Shown piece after piece: positions 40,202 to 51,816 of a stretch of DNA of 59,249 bases. The notes under the pieces were generated by a model. It saw only the letters and a list, made by a program, of their open reading frames with translations. It made no database searches and was not told the origin of the DNA. Made by a program: the position numbers and the translations under genes. This DNA is from Bacteroidales bacterium (GTDB lineage Bacteria; Bacteroidota; Bacteroidia; Bacteroidales; UBA932): NCBI GenBank assembly GCA_017555965.1, contig JAFZFH010000131.1:1-59249 (forward strand), read 5' to 3'. The stretch's first letter is position 1. Each line of letters opens with the position of its first letter.

Positions 40202-41124
40202 AACGGTTCGGACTCATAGGGCATCCTATCGCCCGTTCATTATCTCCCGGCCTGTTCAAGGCCGCATACGACGGCAAATACCCGTATGACCTTATTCAAG
40301 GGGAAGACTTCGAGACTTCATATCAGACTTTTCTGGATAGTTATGACGGAGTGAATGTCACCGCTCCGTTCAAGGAACTTGCATATGCCAAGGCTGACAT
40401 CATTTCGGATGAGTGCCGCCTGGCAAAGGCGACCAATCTTCTTGTCAAGACTCCTGAGGGCATCAAGGCGTATAACTCCGATCTTCTCGGTGTCCGCCTG
40501 TGGCTGCAGGAAGCTGTTAATGTCGCGTCATCAGACGCGCGACCGGGCCGGGTATTTGCGGAAGCAAATACGGAAAGGCGAAAAGGGAGCCCGGCTGAAC
40601 GAAGTGAAGACGGCATGCCTCTGGGGGCTGTCGGCAAAGCCGACTGGGGGTTATATCAGTTTACTGTGCTGATTTCAGGATGTGGCGGTGCAGGAAGAGC
40701 GGCGGCGGCAGCGGCGGTTTCGCTTGGAATGAAGGTTGTTCTGATGAACAGGAATCCAGAAAGAGCGGAAAGGCTTGCTGAGGAACTGAATGAGATGGGA
40801 TTTACTGCAGAAGCACGCCCGATAGAAGATTTCTGCAAATGCTTCAGAGAAGCTGATGCTGTAATCTATAACATACCGACAGCCATCGGACAGATCTCTG
40901 AACTTACTGAAAGCGACTTTGCACCTGGCATACCGAAGTTCATACTGGAAGCCAACTACAAGGACCCGTCATTCGGCGAAGAGTTCATCAGCAGAATGAC
41001 TGCAGCCAACCCACAGGCACGCTATACAGGAGGCAGGACATGGCTGATGTATCAGGCCCTGACAGGCTACGAAATTTTTACAGGAGAAAAGCCTGATTTG
41101 GAGAAAATGTCTGCAGTTTTGTAA
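40198..41124 (+). CDS. aroE: Shikimate dehydrogenase with in-frame insertion
   Basis: A 308-residue protein; the family has about 250-275. The substrate domain has FGLIGHPIARSLSP, NVTAPFKE (catalytic Lys), KATNLL and AYNSDLLGV. The NADP domain has SGCGGAGRAAA and NRNPERA, with the C-terminal TGGRTWLMYQA helix. Between LWLQEA and FTVLISGCGG there is an extra stretch of about 48 residues (about 107-154) of low complexity (ARPGRVF, RRKGSPAERSEDG), coded by hairpin-rich GC-rich DNA. Catalytic residues are intact. It is coupled with the upstream methyltransferase. Confidence 0.9.
   Translation: MKRFGLIGHPIARSLSPGLFKAAYDGKYPYDLIQGEDFETSYQTFLDSYDGVNVTAPFKELAYAKADIISDECRLAKATNLLVKTPEGIKAYNSDLLGVRLWLQEAVNVASSDARPGRVFAEANTERRKGSPAERSEDGMPLGAVGKADWGLYQFTVLISGCGGAGRAAAAAAVSLGMKVVLMNRNPERAERLAEELNEMGFTAEARPIEDFCKCFREADAVIYNIPTAIGQISELTESDFAPGIPKFILEANYKDPSFGEEFISRMTAANPQARYTGGRTWLMYQALTGYEIFTGEKPDLEKMSAVL
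40516..40659 (+). repeat. Hairpin-rich in-frame insertion inside aroE
   Basis: About 144 bp holding TATTTGC-GGAA-GCAAATA (40553-40570), GTCGGC-AAA-GCCGAC (40630-40644), an imperfect stem GTCGCGTC with GACGCGCGAC (40522-40543) and CCGGGC with GCCCGG flanking the middle hairpin. The frame is kept. The exact edges are estimates from the protein alignment logic; no flanking direct repeat is obvious. Confidence 0.65.
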
Positions 41125-41192
41125 GAAATTATCATTATCTTGCAAAGTTTTTGGGGCAGTCCTTAAACAAGACAATAAAAACACACCATATT

Positions 41193-41690
41193 ATGTCATT
41201 GAATAAAGTAATGCTGATCGGTAACGTTGGTAGAGACCCTGAGGTACGTTACCTTGATGGAAATTCAGGAAATGCAAAGGTGGCGACCTTCACTCTTGCC
41301 ACCACAGAGCGATACAGGGATCGCAACGGAGAAACCAGAGAGAACACAGAGTGGCACAACATCGTAGCTTGGAGAGGCAATGCTGATGTAGCCGAGAGAT
41401 TCGTAAAGAAAGGAACTCAGCTCTATATCGAAGGACGTCTCCGCACAAGATCATGGGACGACCAGACAGGAAACAAGAGATACACCACTGAGATCATCGT
41501 GGATAATCTCCAGCTCCTCGGAAAGAAGTCGGACAACCCAGGAGGCGGCTACCAGGCACCTGCACAGCCACAGTACGGCCAGCAGCAGACATACACTCAG
41601 CCTGCATACAACCCGCAGCCGGCACCTCAGCAGCCAGTCGCAGCACAGAATGTGATGAACGACATGCCTGACGATGACCTCCCGTTCTAA
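41193..41690 (+). CDS. ssb: Single-stranded DNA-binding protein
   Basis: A 165-residue SSB. The OB fold is at about 1-110 (MSLNKVMLIGNVGRDPEVRY, WHNIVAWRGNADVAERFVKKG, QLYIEGRLRTRSW), a Gln/Pro/Tyr-rich linker follows, and the acidic tip is DMPDDDLPF, which recruits repair and replication proteins. I chose ATG 41193 because the family starts MSLNKV; the upstream in-frame start adds 14 unrelated residues. It is between aroE and purA with short gaps. Confidence 0.96.
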   Translation: MSLNKVMLIGNVGRDPEVRYLDGNSGNAKVATFTLATTERYRDRNGETRENTEWHNIVAWRGNADVAERFVKKGTQLYIEGRLRTRSWDDQTGNKRYTTEIIVDNLQLLGKKSDNPGGGYQAPAQPQYGQQQTYTQPAYNPQPAPQQPVAAQNVMNDMPDDDLPF

Positions 41691-41722
41691 TTGAATAAAC
41701 AAACTAAAGATATTTTACCAAC

Positions 41723-42985
41723 ATGAAACTTGATGTTGTACTCGGTCTCCAGTGGGGAGACGAAGGAAAAGGAAAGATCGTTGACGTCCTTGCAGAAAAG
41801 TATCCTGTAGTAGCCCGTTTCCAGGGCGGTCCCAACGCAGGACATTCGCTCCACTTCGATGGCAAGAGCTTCGTGCTCAGATCCATTCCATCAGGAATCT
41901 TCAGAGATGATGCAAAGAACATCGTAGGAAACGGCGTTGTACTTGACCCTATCACATTCAAGGGCGAATGCGACAACATCGCTGAGAAGACCGGCATTCC
42001 GGTAACTGAGCGCATCGTAATCGCAAAGAAGGCACACCTCATCCTTCCTACCCACAGACTTCTCGATGCAGCCAATGAGGCAGCAATGGGTAAAGGAAAG
42101 ATCGGTTCGACCCTTAAGGGTATCGGCCCGACATATACAGACAAGATCAGCCGTCATGGTCTCCGAGTAGGTGACATCTTGGCTCCTGACTTCACAGAGA
42201 GATATGCAAAGCTCCAGAACCGCCACATCACCCTTCTCAATCAGATGGGCTTCGAGTGCGACCCTCACGCAGAGGACGCTGCATTCATGGAGGCAGTCGA
42301 GTATCTCAGAAAGTTCGAGCTCGTAGACTGCGAGTACTATGTGAACAGCCTCCTCAAGGACAATGAAATCCTCGCAGAAGGTGCACAGGGTTCAATGCTC
42401 GACATCGACTACGGTTCATATCCGTTCGTAACATCATCGACAACTTCATGCTCTGGTGCATGCGTAGGACTTGGAGTAAGCCCGCAGAAGATCGGTCACG
42501 TATATGGGATCTTCAAGGCATATTGTACACGTGTCGGCAGCGGTCCGTTCCCTACAGAACTCTTTGACGAGACAGGTGAGGAGATCCGCAGAATCGGTCA
42601 TGAGTTCGGTGCAGTGACAGGACGTCCACGCCGTTGCGGATGGCTCGACCTCGTTGCCCTCAAGTATGCTGTAATGATCAGCGGCGTTACCGACCTCATC
42701 ATGATGAAGTCTGACTGCCTCGACACATTCGAGACCATCAAGGTCTGCACATCATACATCGTTGACGGACAGCCTTCAGACCAGTGGCCGTTCGACACAT
42801 ACGCCAACATCGAGCCTGTTTACACAGAGTTCAAGGGATGGCACACAGACCTCACACACTGCCGCGCAGAAGAGGAACTCCCGACTGAATTCCGCGAGTA
42901 TATCGCATTCATGGAGAACTACCTTGAAGTTCCTATCAAGATCATCTCAGTAGGTCCAGACCGCGAGGCTACAATTATGCGATAA
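41723..42985 (+). CDS. purA: Adenylosuccinate synthetase
   Basis: A 420-residue PurA of usual length. GLQWGDEGKGKIVD (GTP and IMP binding, catalytic Asp) is near 9-22, GPNAGHS near 36, and GAQGSMLDIDYGSYPFVTSS, TRVGSGPFPTE and RPRRCGWLD lie further on. It converts IMP, aspartate and GTP to adenylosuccinate in AMP synthesis. With the altered guaA in this window it covers the two IMP branches. The end of the gene (Met-Arg-stop) lies inside a palindromic sequence. Confidence 0.97.
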   Translation: MKLDVVLGLQWGDEGKGKIVDVLAEKYPVVARFQGGPNAGHSLHFDGKSFVLRSIPSGIFRDDAKNIVGNGVVLDPITFKGECDNIAEKTGIPVTERIVIAKKAHLILPTHRLLDAANEAAMGKGKIGSTLKGIGPTYTDKISRHGLRVGDILAPDFTERYAKLQNRHITLLNQMGFECDPHAEDAAFMEAVEYLRKFELVDCEYYVNSLLKDNEILAEGAQGSMLDIDYGSYPFVTSSTTSCSGACVGLGVSPQKIGHVYGIFKAYCTRVGSGPFPTELFDETGEEIRRIGHEFGAVTGRPRRCGWLDLVALKYAVMISGVTDLIMMKSDCLDTFETIKVCTSYIVDGQPSDQWPFDTYANIEPVYTEFKGWHTDLTHCRAEEELPTEFREYIAFMENYLEVPIKIISVGPDREATIMR

Positions 42986-43023
42986 ATCGCATATCGGTCC
43001 ACATGCGATAAATCGCATAATTG
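42972..43023. repeat. Double palindrome across the purA stop codon
   Basis: ATGCGATAAATCGCAT occurs twice, separated by 10 nt. Each copy is palindromic (ATGCGAT-AA-ATCGCAT), and the wider arms CAATTATGCGAT and ATCGCATAATTG (42972-42983, 43012-43023) are complementary, so the whole can also fold as one long hairpin. The purA stop TAA is in the left copy. Confidence 0.75.
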
Positions 43024-43045
43024 CAGCCTGCTGCTACTTGACAGA

Positions 43046-43119
43046 AAAACAATAATCCCGACCGAGAGGAAAGCATTTCCCTAAGTACTCTGCTTTCCTA
43101 TGGTCGGGATTATTGTTTT
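43046..43119. repeat. Palindromic element, copy 2
   Basis: Arms 43046-43063 (AAAACAATAATCCCGACC) and 43102-43119 are perfect complements over 18 bp. The core 43066-43085 is the exact reverse complement of 2611-2630. In core orientation, the spacing is arm, 16 nt, core, 2 nt, arm, as in copy 1. An inner stem GGAAAGCA/TGCTTTCC (43068-43075 and 43091-43098) is also possible. It lies between the converging purA and esterase genes. Confidence 0.85.
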
Positions 43120-43134
43120 ATAGTGATATGTATC

Positions 43135-45075
<1,941 letters not shown>

Positions 45076-45082
45076 TTATTTA

Positions 45083-46531
45083 TTATTTCTTGTTGAAAGT
45101 CCACTTGCAGTTGTCGCTGTCTGCATCCCACTTAACGAGTGAAGGAGTACTGTCAGCTACTGAAGCGAGAACATAACCTGGGTTTGACTTAGGCATGATA
45201 CGGTAAGTACCGTCAACAGCCTGCTCAACTCTCCAAAGCTGCTCGTCGCCACCATTGTAAGCAGCAGAAACCACAACGTCGTTGTCAGCAGTTGCTGAGA
45301 GAGTTCTCTCAGTACCCTCGATCTGAACCTTGTAGTACTGACCACCAACGTATCCGCCAGCCTCAGGAACAACTGTGAATGTCCATCTCTGGTGAGGACG
45401 GTTCATCCAGTCACCTACGCGTGCAGCAACGTCACCCTCTGGCCATGTTGCAACAACCTCCTCAAGAGTCTGGTTAGGATGAACTACGTTTGGCTGTGGC
45501 TCAGCAGATCTTCCGAAACCACCGAAACCGCCTGCGCGAGCGATGTTCTGACGTACGAAGTCAACAGCAAGCTCGAGAGCATAGCCACGACGAACTGAAG
45601 AAACCTCATAAGTACCAGCTGTGAACTGCTGACCAACTACTGGCCAATCGTTAACCCATACGAGCGGACGGATAGCGAGAACGCTGCGTGCGCTGCGGTC
45701 GAGGTCTGCCTCCCAGTGGAAAGAGAACTTCTGAACGCCTTCGTCCTCATTGTAAAGTCCGAAGTGACCAGCACCGAACTGACGATCCTCACCGTCAACA
45801 ACCATCTTACCACCACCGGCAACCATGTCACGACCCATGTTGTCGAGGTATGGACCAGTTACGTTGCGTGAACGACCGCAAACGATGTTGTAAGTAGAGT
45901 TAACGCCGTCGCAGCAAGTACCGTGTGTACCAAGGAGGTAATACCAGCCGTTACGGTAGATGATAGTGGTTGCCTCGCAGTCGATAGCGATATTAGGATC
46001 CTGAGCGTCACCAACCTTAGCACCGGTCTTAGGATCGAGCTCAACTACGCGGATGAAGCCGAAGTAAGTACCGTATGTGCACCAGAGACGACCTGTTGTA
46101 GGATCAAGGAAGAGACCGGCGTCGATAGCGTCGCAGTCTTCATCGTTAAGAGAAGCTGCTACCTCGATAGGCTCAGTATAAGCGAAATCTGGAGAGTTAG
46201 GATCAAGAGTCTTGTTCCACATTGTAAGAACGCGACCAGCGTGTCCACCACCGAGTCCACCACCTGTAGCACTGTAAGCGATAAGGTAACGGTCACCGAT
46301 CTTGAGTGCATCCGGAGCAGCTCCACCGCCTGGGCGTACAGCACCGCTGAACCAGTTGTATCCGTCCTCAGAGATGAGTCCGCCACCACCGGTACCGAAT
46401 GTATAGTACTTGCCATCACACTCCATGATGTTAGAAGGGTCATGAATCCATGGCTCACCTTCCTGTGCGAAAGCTGAAACAGAAATAAGGGCAGTAGCTG
46501 CCAAAGAGAAAAGTTTCATTGATGTCTTCAT
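45083..46531 (-). CDS. Secreted GH43-type glycosidase with ricin-like C-terminal domain
   Basis: A 482-residue protein; signal peptide 1-22 (SAFAQ). The five-bladed propeller core has the GH43 triad positions: D31 in IHDPS, D137 in DAIDAG and E186 in DCEATT. The C-terminal part (about 340-482) has three QxW-like repeats (HQRWTF, EQLWRV, NCKWTF) typical of ricin-type beta-trefoils that bind sugars. GH43 members act on arabinofuranosyl or xylosyl linkages; an arabinofuranosidase, xylosidase or arabinanase role is possible. It lies between the two-domain esterase and unknown genes. Confidence 0.85.
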   Translation of the reverse strand: MKTSMKLFSLAATALISVSAFAQEGEPWIHDPSNIMECDGKYYTFGTGGGGLISEDGYNWFSGAVRPGGGAAPDALKIGDRYLIAYSATGGGLGGGHAGRVLTMWNKTLDPNSPDFAYTEPIEVAASLNDEDCDAIDAGLFLDPTTGRLWCTYGTYFGFIRVVELDPKTGAKVGDAQDPNIAIDCEATTIIYRNGWYYLLGTHGTCCDGVNSTYNIVCGRSRNVTGPYLDNMGRDMVAGGGKMVVDGEDRQFGAGHFGLYNEDEGVQKFSFHWEADLDRSARSVLAIRPLVWVNDWPVVGQQFTAGTYEVSSVRRGYALELAVDFVRQNIARAGGFGGFGRSAEPQPNVVHPNQTLEEVVATWPEGDVAARVGDWMNRPHQRWTFTVVPEAGGYVGGQYYKVQIEGTERTLSATADNDVVVSAAYNGGDEQLWRVEQAVDGTYRIMPKSNPGYVLASVADSTPSLVKWDADSDNCKWTFNKK

Positions 46532-46540
46532 AGCCTTCTA

Positions 46541-47326
46541 CTATTTATTAAGGATGTTATAGTTCATTACTGGATTTCCCTGCTCGTCTACGATACGAAC
46601 GCAGAAATCTGACATACCAGGACCATTGATTACGGCACCTGTGATCACGTGACGACCCTTCTTGAGAGTAAGTCTCTTAGAAACACCGTCATCCATAACC
46701 ATACGGCGGTCACCTGAAAGGATAAGAGCCTCCTCACCGTCTACCCACCACATTGAAGCTGAGTTAGAACCTACTGCAAGACGTACGTTCTCCATGTCCT
46801 CAGGAACATCAATTACAGTTACGGCACGGCAGATAAGACCGTAACGGCCAGTCTCTGTACCTACAGCATAACGATAAAGCTTAACGTTGAAGAGCTTGCT
46901 GTCAAGTGCATGCCAAGAAAGCTTCACCTTCTTCATCTCAGTCTCAGGCTCAACACCCCACATCTGGCGGCCCTGTGACATGTCAACAGGCTTCTGAACT
47001 TCTACTGTCATTGTTTCCTTCTGACCCTCAACAGGAACTGTGAACTCACCTTTGTTCCAGCCTGTGTCAAGGTGCTTTCTCACATAGCTGTCAACAAAAA
47101 CTGTGTTGCCACGGTTTGGCTTGCTGATAGGCTCGAGGAGAAGCCAACGACGGATGAATCCGCGATCATCTGGCTGAATAGCCTCTTCAGTAGGAGTGCT
47201 GAAATAAGGAGCAAGAGCAGGATACTTCTCAACGAGATCCACCTTCTTCTTTGCTGCATCAGCAGAGAAAGTTGCAGCGGCAGCAACTGTCGCTACAAGA
47301 ATCATTGTACGAAATAAATGTTTCAT
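46541..47326 (-). CDS. Unknown secreted protein of the xylan locus
   Basis: A 261-residue protein with signal peptide at 1-24 (FSADAAKK). I do not recognise a family. The stretch RGFIRRWLLLEPI near 55-67 and the C-terminal beta-rich part (LAVGSNSASMWWVDGEEALIL, RRMVMDDGVSKRLTLKKGRHVITGAVINGPG) look like a PA14 or jelly-roll binding module, in which W-V-D-G-E and R-L-T-L-K-K-G repeats are usual. It may be a glycan-binding or accessory protein. It sits between GH8 and GH43 and is translated in the same operon. Confidence 0.75.
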   Translation of the reverse strand: MKHLFRTMILVATVAAAATFSADAAKKKVDLVEKYPALAPYFSTPTEEAIQPDDRGFIRRWLLLEPISKPNRGNTVFVDSYVRKHLDTGWNKGEFTVPVEGQKETMTVEVQKPVDMSQGRQMWGVEPETEMKKVKLSWHALDSKLFNVKLYRYAVGTETGRYGLICRAVTVIDVPEDMENVRLAVGSNSASMWWVDGEEALILSGDRRMVMDDGVSKRLTLKKGRHVITGAVINGPGMSDFCVRIVDEQGNPVMNYNILNK

Positions 47327-47357
47327 TGTGTAATTTTGATTATATGGTTTGTATGAT

Positions 47358-48638
47358 TTATTCAGCAGGGAAAATAATCTGGTACTTACCGCTCAAGTGC
47401 ATGAAAGCGAAGAGGCGGAGAAGACCGTCATAATATGCATCGAAATAGCCATCCTCATAAGGCTCGTTCTTTGAGTTCCAGAGAGCGTCGATGAACTCGT
47501 AGCTGATCTCATGGTCGCAAAGAAGCGAAGCTGCTGCAACTGTAGAAACAAGACCTACTGAATGACGGAGAACCTTTGTCCAACCACCGGCAGCAAGAAT
47601 ATCCTGCTCCTCTGGAATCGAACCGTCAACACAGTACTGGTCAACGAAAGTATCGATACCCTGGCTGTAGAAGAAGTTCTGGATCTTCTTACCATACTCT
47701 CTCTGCCACTCCTTGTCAGCGCAAGACCATGAATAGTCCATTGCGATGTTCATAGGAACTCTCCATGAGTCATAGCGGAAGTTTCCTGAACCGAAGTGAC
47801 GGCCGTTGAAAAGATATCTGATAGAACCGTCATAGTTGTTCTGGTCTGGATTGAGACCAGTCTCTTCGTGACATGACTTGTGGAGATACTCACGTGCAGC
47901 GGCTGCGCACTCGTTCCAGAAATCTGCGCGTCCGTCATCTGCCCACTTTGCCCATACCTCGTAGAATGCAGGGATATGGTAAGAAGGGTCAGTGTAAGTG
48001 TAACCCCAGTTGTCAGGTGTAAAGGTAATGAGCTTGTGCTCTGTGTTGATGAAGTTCTTTACTCTCTCGCTGCCATCCTTAGAGAATGCACAGTTAAGAA
48101 TGTGCTGAGCCTCTGCCTTGTAGTCGAATGCTCCGTCGTTACCCCAACGGTTTGAAGCGAAAAGGAGAGATGTCACATAGTAAAGTTCACCGTCAGAAGC
48201 AGGACCCTGTGAGTTACGTGTTCCGTCGAGCTTGCAGCTCCATGCGAAGTAGCCCTCGAGCGGTCCTTCCTGATGCTGCATATACTTCTTGCACCAGCGG
48301 AAAAGCTTGTCAAAGATATCCTGACGGTCCATCTGAACAGCCACCATCATACCGTATGACATACCCTCTGTACGAACGTCCTGGTTCTTGATATCTGATA
48401 CATATGCAAGGCTGTCTTCCACCTCGAAGTAAACCTTGTCAGGGCCGAAGAACACTTCCTCGAATACCTCATTAACCTTAGCATCTACCTCCTTTGGAGA
48501 ATAGCCTGCCTCGACAAATACATTTCTATATTCACGAGTCTCGAACGCACCCTTCTCAGCAGGAACGAGCGGTCCGCGGCCACATGAAGATAGTACTGCA
48601 GCAACTGCAAGCGCTGCAAAAAGAACTGATTTTCTCAT
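47358..48638 (-). CDS. GH8 reducing-end xylose-releasing exo-oligoxylanase-like lipoprotein
   Basis: A 426-residue protein with lipobox VLSSC (Cys19), so it is anchored to a membrane. The alpha6/alpha6 barrel has the GH8 general acid E91 in VRTEGMSYGMM, ASDGELYYV and RYDSWRVPMNIAMDYSW, the region that holds the base Asp in Rex enzymes. Rex enzymes remove xylose from the reducing end of xylooligosaccharides. The lipoprotein form suits periplasmic or surface breakdown of imported oligosaccharides. It follows the CE1 gene by 5 nt. Confidence 0.88.
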   Translation of the reverse strand: MRKSVLFAALAVAAVLSSCGRGPLVPAEKGAFETREYRNVFVEAGYSPKEVDAKVNEVFEEVFFGPDKVYFEVEDSLAYVSDIKNQDVRTEGMSYGMMVAVQMDRQDIFDKLFRWCKKYMQHQEGPLEGYFAWSCKLDGTRNSQGPASDGELYYVTSLLFASNRWGNDGAFDYKAEAQHILNCAFSKDGSERVKNFINTEHKLITFTPDNWGYTYTDPSYHIPAFYEVWAKWADDGRADFWNECAAAAREYLHKSCHEETGLNPDQNNYDGSIRYLFNGRHFGSGNFRYDSWRVPMNIAMDYSWSCADKEWQREYGKKIQNFFYSQGIDTFVDQYCVDGSIPEEQDILAAGGWTKVLRHSVGLVSTVAAASLLCDHEISYEFIDALWNSKNEPYEDGYFDAYYDGLLRLFAFMHLSGKYQIIFPAE

Positions 48639-48643
48639 AGGTT

Positions 48644-49798
<1,155 letters not shown>

Positions 49799-49807
49799 TC
49801 AAGTCTA

Positions 49808-49815
49808 CAAATTTA
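49808..49815 (-). promoter_or_regulatory. -7 box of the esterase/GH operon
   Basis: TAAATTTG on the minus strand matches TAnnTTTG and ends 24 nt before the CE1 ATG. No TTG lies at the usual -33 distance, as expected for an activator-dependent promoter; a direct repeat is just upstream. Confidence 0.55.
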
Positions 49816-49847
49816 AACATGTTTATTAGAAAAAACATTAAAATGTC

Positions 49848-49875
49848 GTTCAAATTAGGTCAAAATATGGTCAAA
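49848..49875 (-). promoter_or_regulatory. Triple direct repeat, candidate activator site
   Basis: GTTCAAA (49848), GGTCAAA (49858) and GGTCAAA (49869) are spaced 10 and 11 nt, one helical turn, about 35-60 nt upstream of the -7 box on the transcribed side. AraC-type regulators, such as the output domain of the hybrid sensor in this locus, often bind such direct repeats. Binding is inferred. Confidence 0.5.
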
Positions 49876-49906
49876 TCGTGAATATAACGCTGTATAAACA
49901 CAAAAA

Positions 49907-49932
49907 GTGCATCCAAGTTGCCTTGGATGCAC
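49907..49932 (-). terminator. Terminator of the susC-susD unit
   Basis: A perfect 11-bp stem GTGCATCCAAG with CTTGGATGCAC and a 4-nt loop, followed on the minus strand by TTTTTG. It is 40 nt after the susD stop and separates susCD from the esterase operon. Confidence 0.9.
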
Positions 49933-49971
49933 CATATTGTAGATTGACTGTTGTCAAATCATCCGATGTGA

Positions 49972-51801
49972 TTAGTTAGCCCAAGCACCGTAGCTCTTAA
50001 GACCAGGGTTAAGGTTAGTAACATCGAGTGGGAATGGGAAATACTCGTGCTTACCCTTCTCGAACTTGAAGGTAGCTGGAGTCTTCGATGGTCTAGTGAA
50101 GAATCTATGCTCAGCCTCTGGAGTATTATCCTCTGCCTTCTTAGTACCGTCAATAACAGCCTCTTCCCAGAAGAATGCGTCATAAAGTACTGGAACATCA
50201 GCAAGAGCGTTAGCAAATGTCTTCTCGATGTCAAGCTTGCCAGCGTTGCTCCAACGAACTACGTCGTGGAAACGGCAGTTCTCGAACCACATCTCATACT
50301 GCTTCTCTTCCATAACCTCAGCCAAAGTAAGCTCAGTAGAAAGATCAACACCTACACGTGCCTGAACCTCGTTAAGAGCTGCAAGACCCTTAGCTGCATC
50401 AGCAGAACCGATACAAGCCTCTGCGTAAAGGAGGAGAGCCTCTGCGTAACGTGCTACGTTGAAGTTCTTGTGGTTAGATGCAGGACCGGTTGTAGCCATG
50501 TTGTCAGCCGGATAAGACTTACCCTTTGTGAGGATTGCAGGAGGGTTGATGTAAACCATGTGCTTCCACTCGAAGTAAGGACCGTGGCTGAAGAGACCGT
50601 TTGCTGAAGAGATACCACGCTTAGGATCCTTCTTCTTGTCCTCAAGAGACATGTTTACATTCTGACCTGTAGCAGAGTCGATATCTGAAGCCCAATCCAT
50701 CTCATAGAGCCACTCGTCAGCTGTAAGGAAGCAAGCGAGACGACGCGGTGAATCACCATCGTGAGCAAGGAACTTCTCAGCGAAGTTAGGCTCGATAGCA
50801 CCACCGTTCCATCCCATGTTACCTACGTGTACCTGTGGTGATGAACCGAGAGCGTCAGTTCTCCAGCAGAATACGTTAGCAACCATCCAACGGCCGATCA
50901 TCATAGCACCCCAACCAGCTGTGAAAGCAGGCTCCTCGATAAGGTTAGGCTCAAAGATCTTCTCAGAGTTACCGTCACCTGAAACGTGGAAGTTTGTCCA
51001 ATACTCGTCACCTTCGATAAGAGCATAGTCACCTGAGTTGATAAGGTCACCAAGATACTTACGTGCAGTTGCAGGATCGTTGTTGAACATTGCAGCCTTA
51101 CCAGCTACGAACTGTGCGAAACCTACAGACATACGTGCAGTAGCGTCCTTGTCACCTGTACCGTTACGCTCAGGAAGCTTACCTGAAGCGATAGCCTTCT
51201 CACACTCTGCGATTACGAACTCAAGAACCTGTGACTGGCTTTCTGCAGATACCGGCATTTCGTCAGCATCAAGAACTCGGTCAAGAATAGGAGGAGTGTT
51301 GAAAGAGAGAGCAAGCATCAAGTGGAGGTACGCACGCATTACACGAGCCTCAGCAACTGCCTGTTTTGTAAAGTCGCTCTCCCACTTTGGAGCCTCATTG
51401 TATCTGTTCTCGTCTGTAAAGTTAGAGATAACGAGGTTAGCAGCATAAACAGCATATACATATCTCTGATATACCTGCTTCAAAGTTGTGTTGGCATTGT
51501 CATAACGGAACTCACCGAAATAACGGAAAGGAGCGTGGTCAGTATAGTCAGCACCTGCTGCAAGAATATCATCAGCAGCATAGTTGAGCATTACCTGCTC
51601 TGGTACGTCGATACCCTCAGTTGCCGCAACGTTGTTGATGTACTTAGAGTACATGTTTGTCAAGGCAGCACGAGCATCATCATCACTCTTATAGTATGTA
51701 TCGTAAGCTACCACACCCTTCTGAGGGATGTCGAGCATCGATTCACATGATGTAACTCCAATGAGAGCACATGCGAGAAGTGGTAATAATATCTTTTTCA
51801 T
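49972..51801 (-). CDS. SusD-like outer-membrane lipoprotein
   Basis: A 609-residue RagB/SusD family lipoprotein; lipobox GVTSC with Cys19. Family features include the N-terminal AYDTYYKSDDDARAALTNMY, TPR-like helices with AEARVMRAYLHLMLAL, NVARYAEALLLYAEA and the C-terminal FPFPLDVTNLNPGLKSYG. It binds the glycan on the cell surface as the lid of the SusC transporter. It follows susC by 15 nt on the same strand. The xylan-type enzymes next door suggest that oligoxylan is its ligand. Confidence 0.95.
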   Translation of the reverse strand: MKKILLPLLACALIGVTSCESMLDIPQKGVVAYDTYYKSDDDARAALTNMYSKYINNVAATEGIDVPEQVMLNYAADDILAAGADYTDHAPFRYFGEFRYDNANTTLKQVYQRYVYAVYAANLVISNFTDENRYNEAPKWESDFTKQAVAEARVMRAYLHLMLALSFNTPPILDRVLDADEMPVSAESQSQVLEFVIAECEKAIASGKLPERNGTGDKDATARMSVGFAQFVAGKAAMFNNDPATARKYLGDLINSGDYALIEGDEYWTNFHVSGDGNSEKIFEPNLIEEPAFTAGWGAMMIGRWMVANVFCWRTDALGSSPQVHVGNMGWNGGAIEPNFAEKFLAHDGDSPRRLACFLTADEWLYEMDWASDIDSATGQNVNMSLEDKKKDPKRGISSANGLFSHGPYFEWKHMVYINPPAILTKGKSYPADNMATTGPASNHKNFNVARYAEALLLYAEACIGSADAAKGLAALNEVQARVGVDLSTELTLAEVMEEKQYEMWFENCRFHDVVRWSNAGKLDIEKTFANALADVPVLYDAFFWEEAVIDGTKKAEDNTPEAEHRFFTRPSKTPATFKFEKGKHEYFPFPLDVTNLNPGLKSYGAWAN

Positions 51802-51816
51802 ATAAATAGTCGGTTA

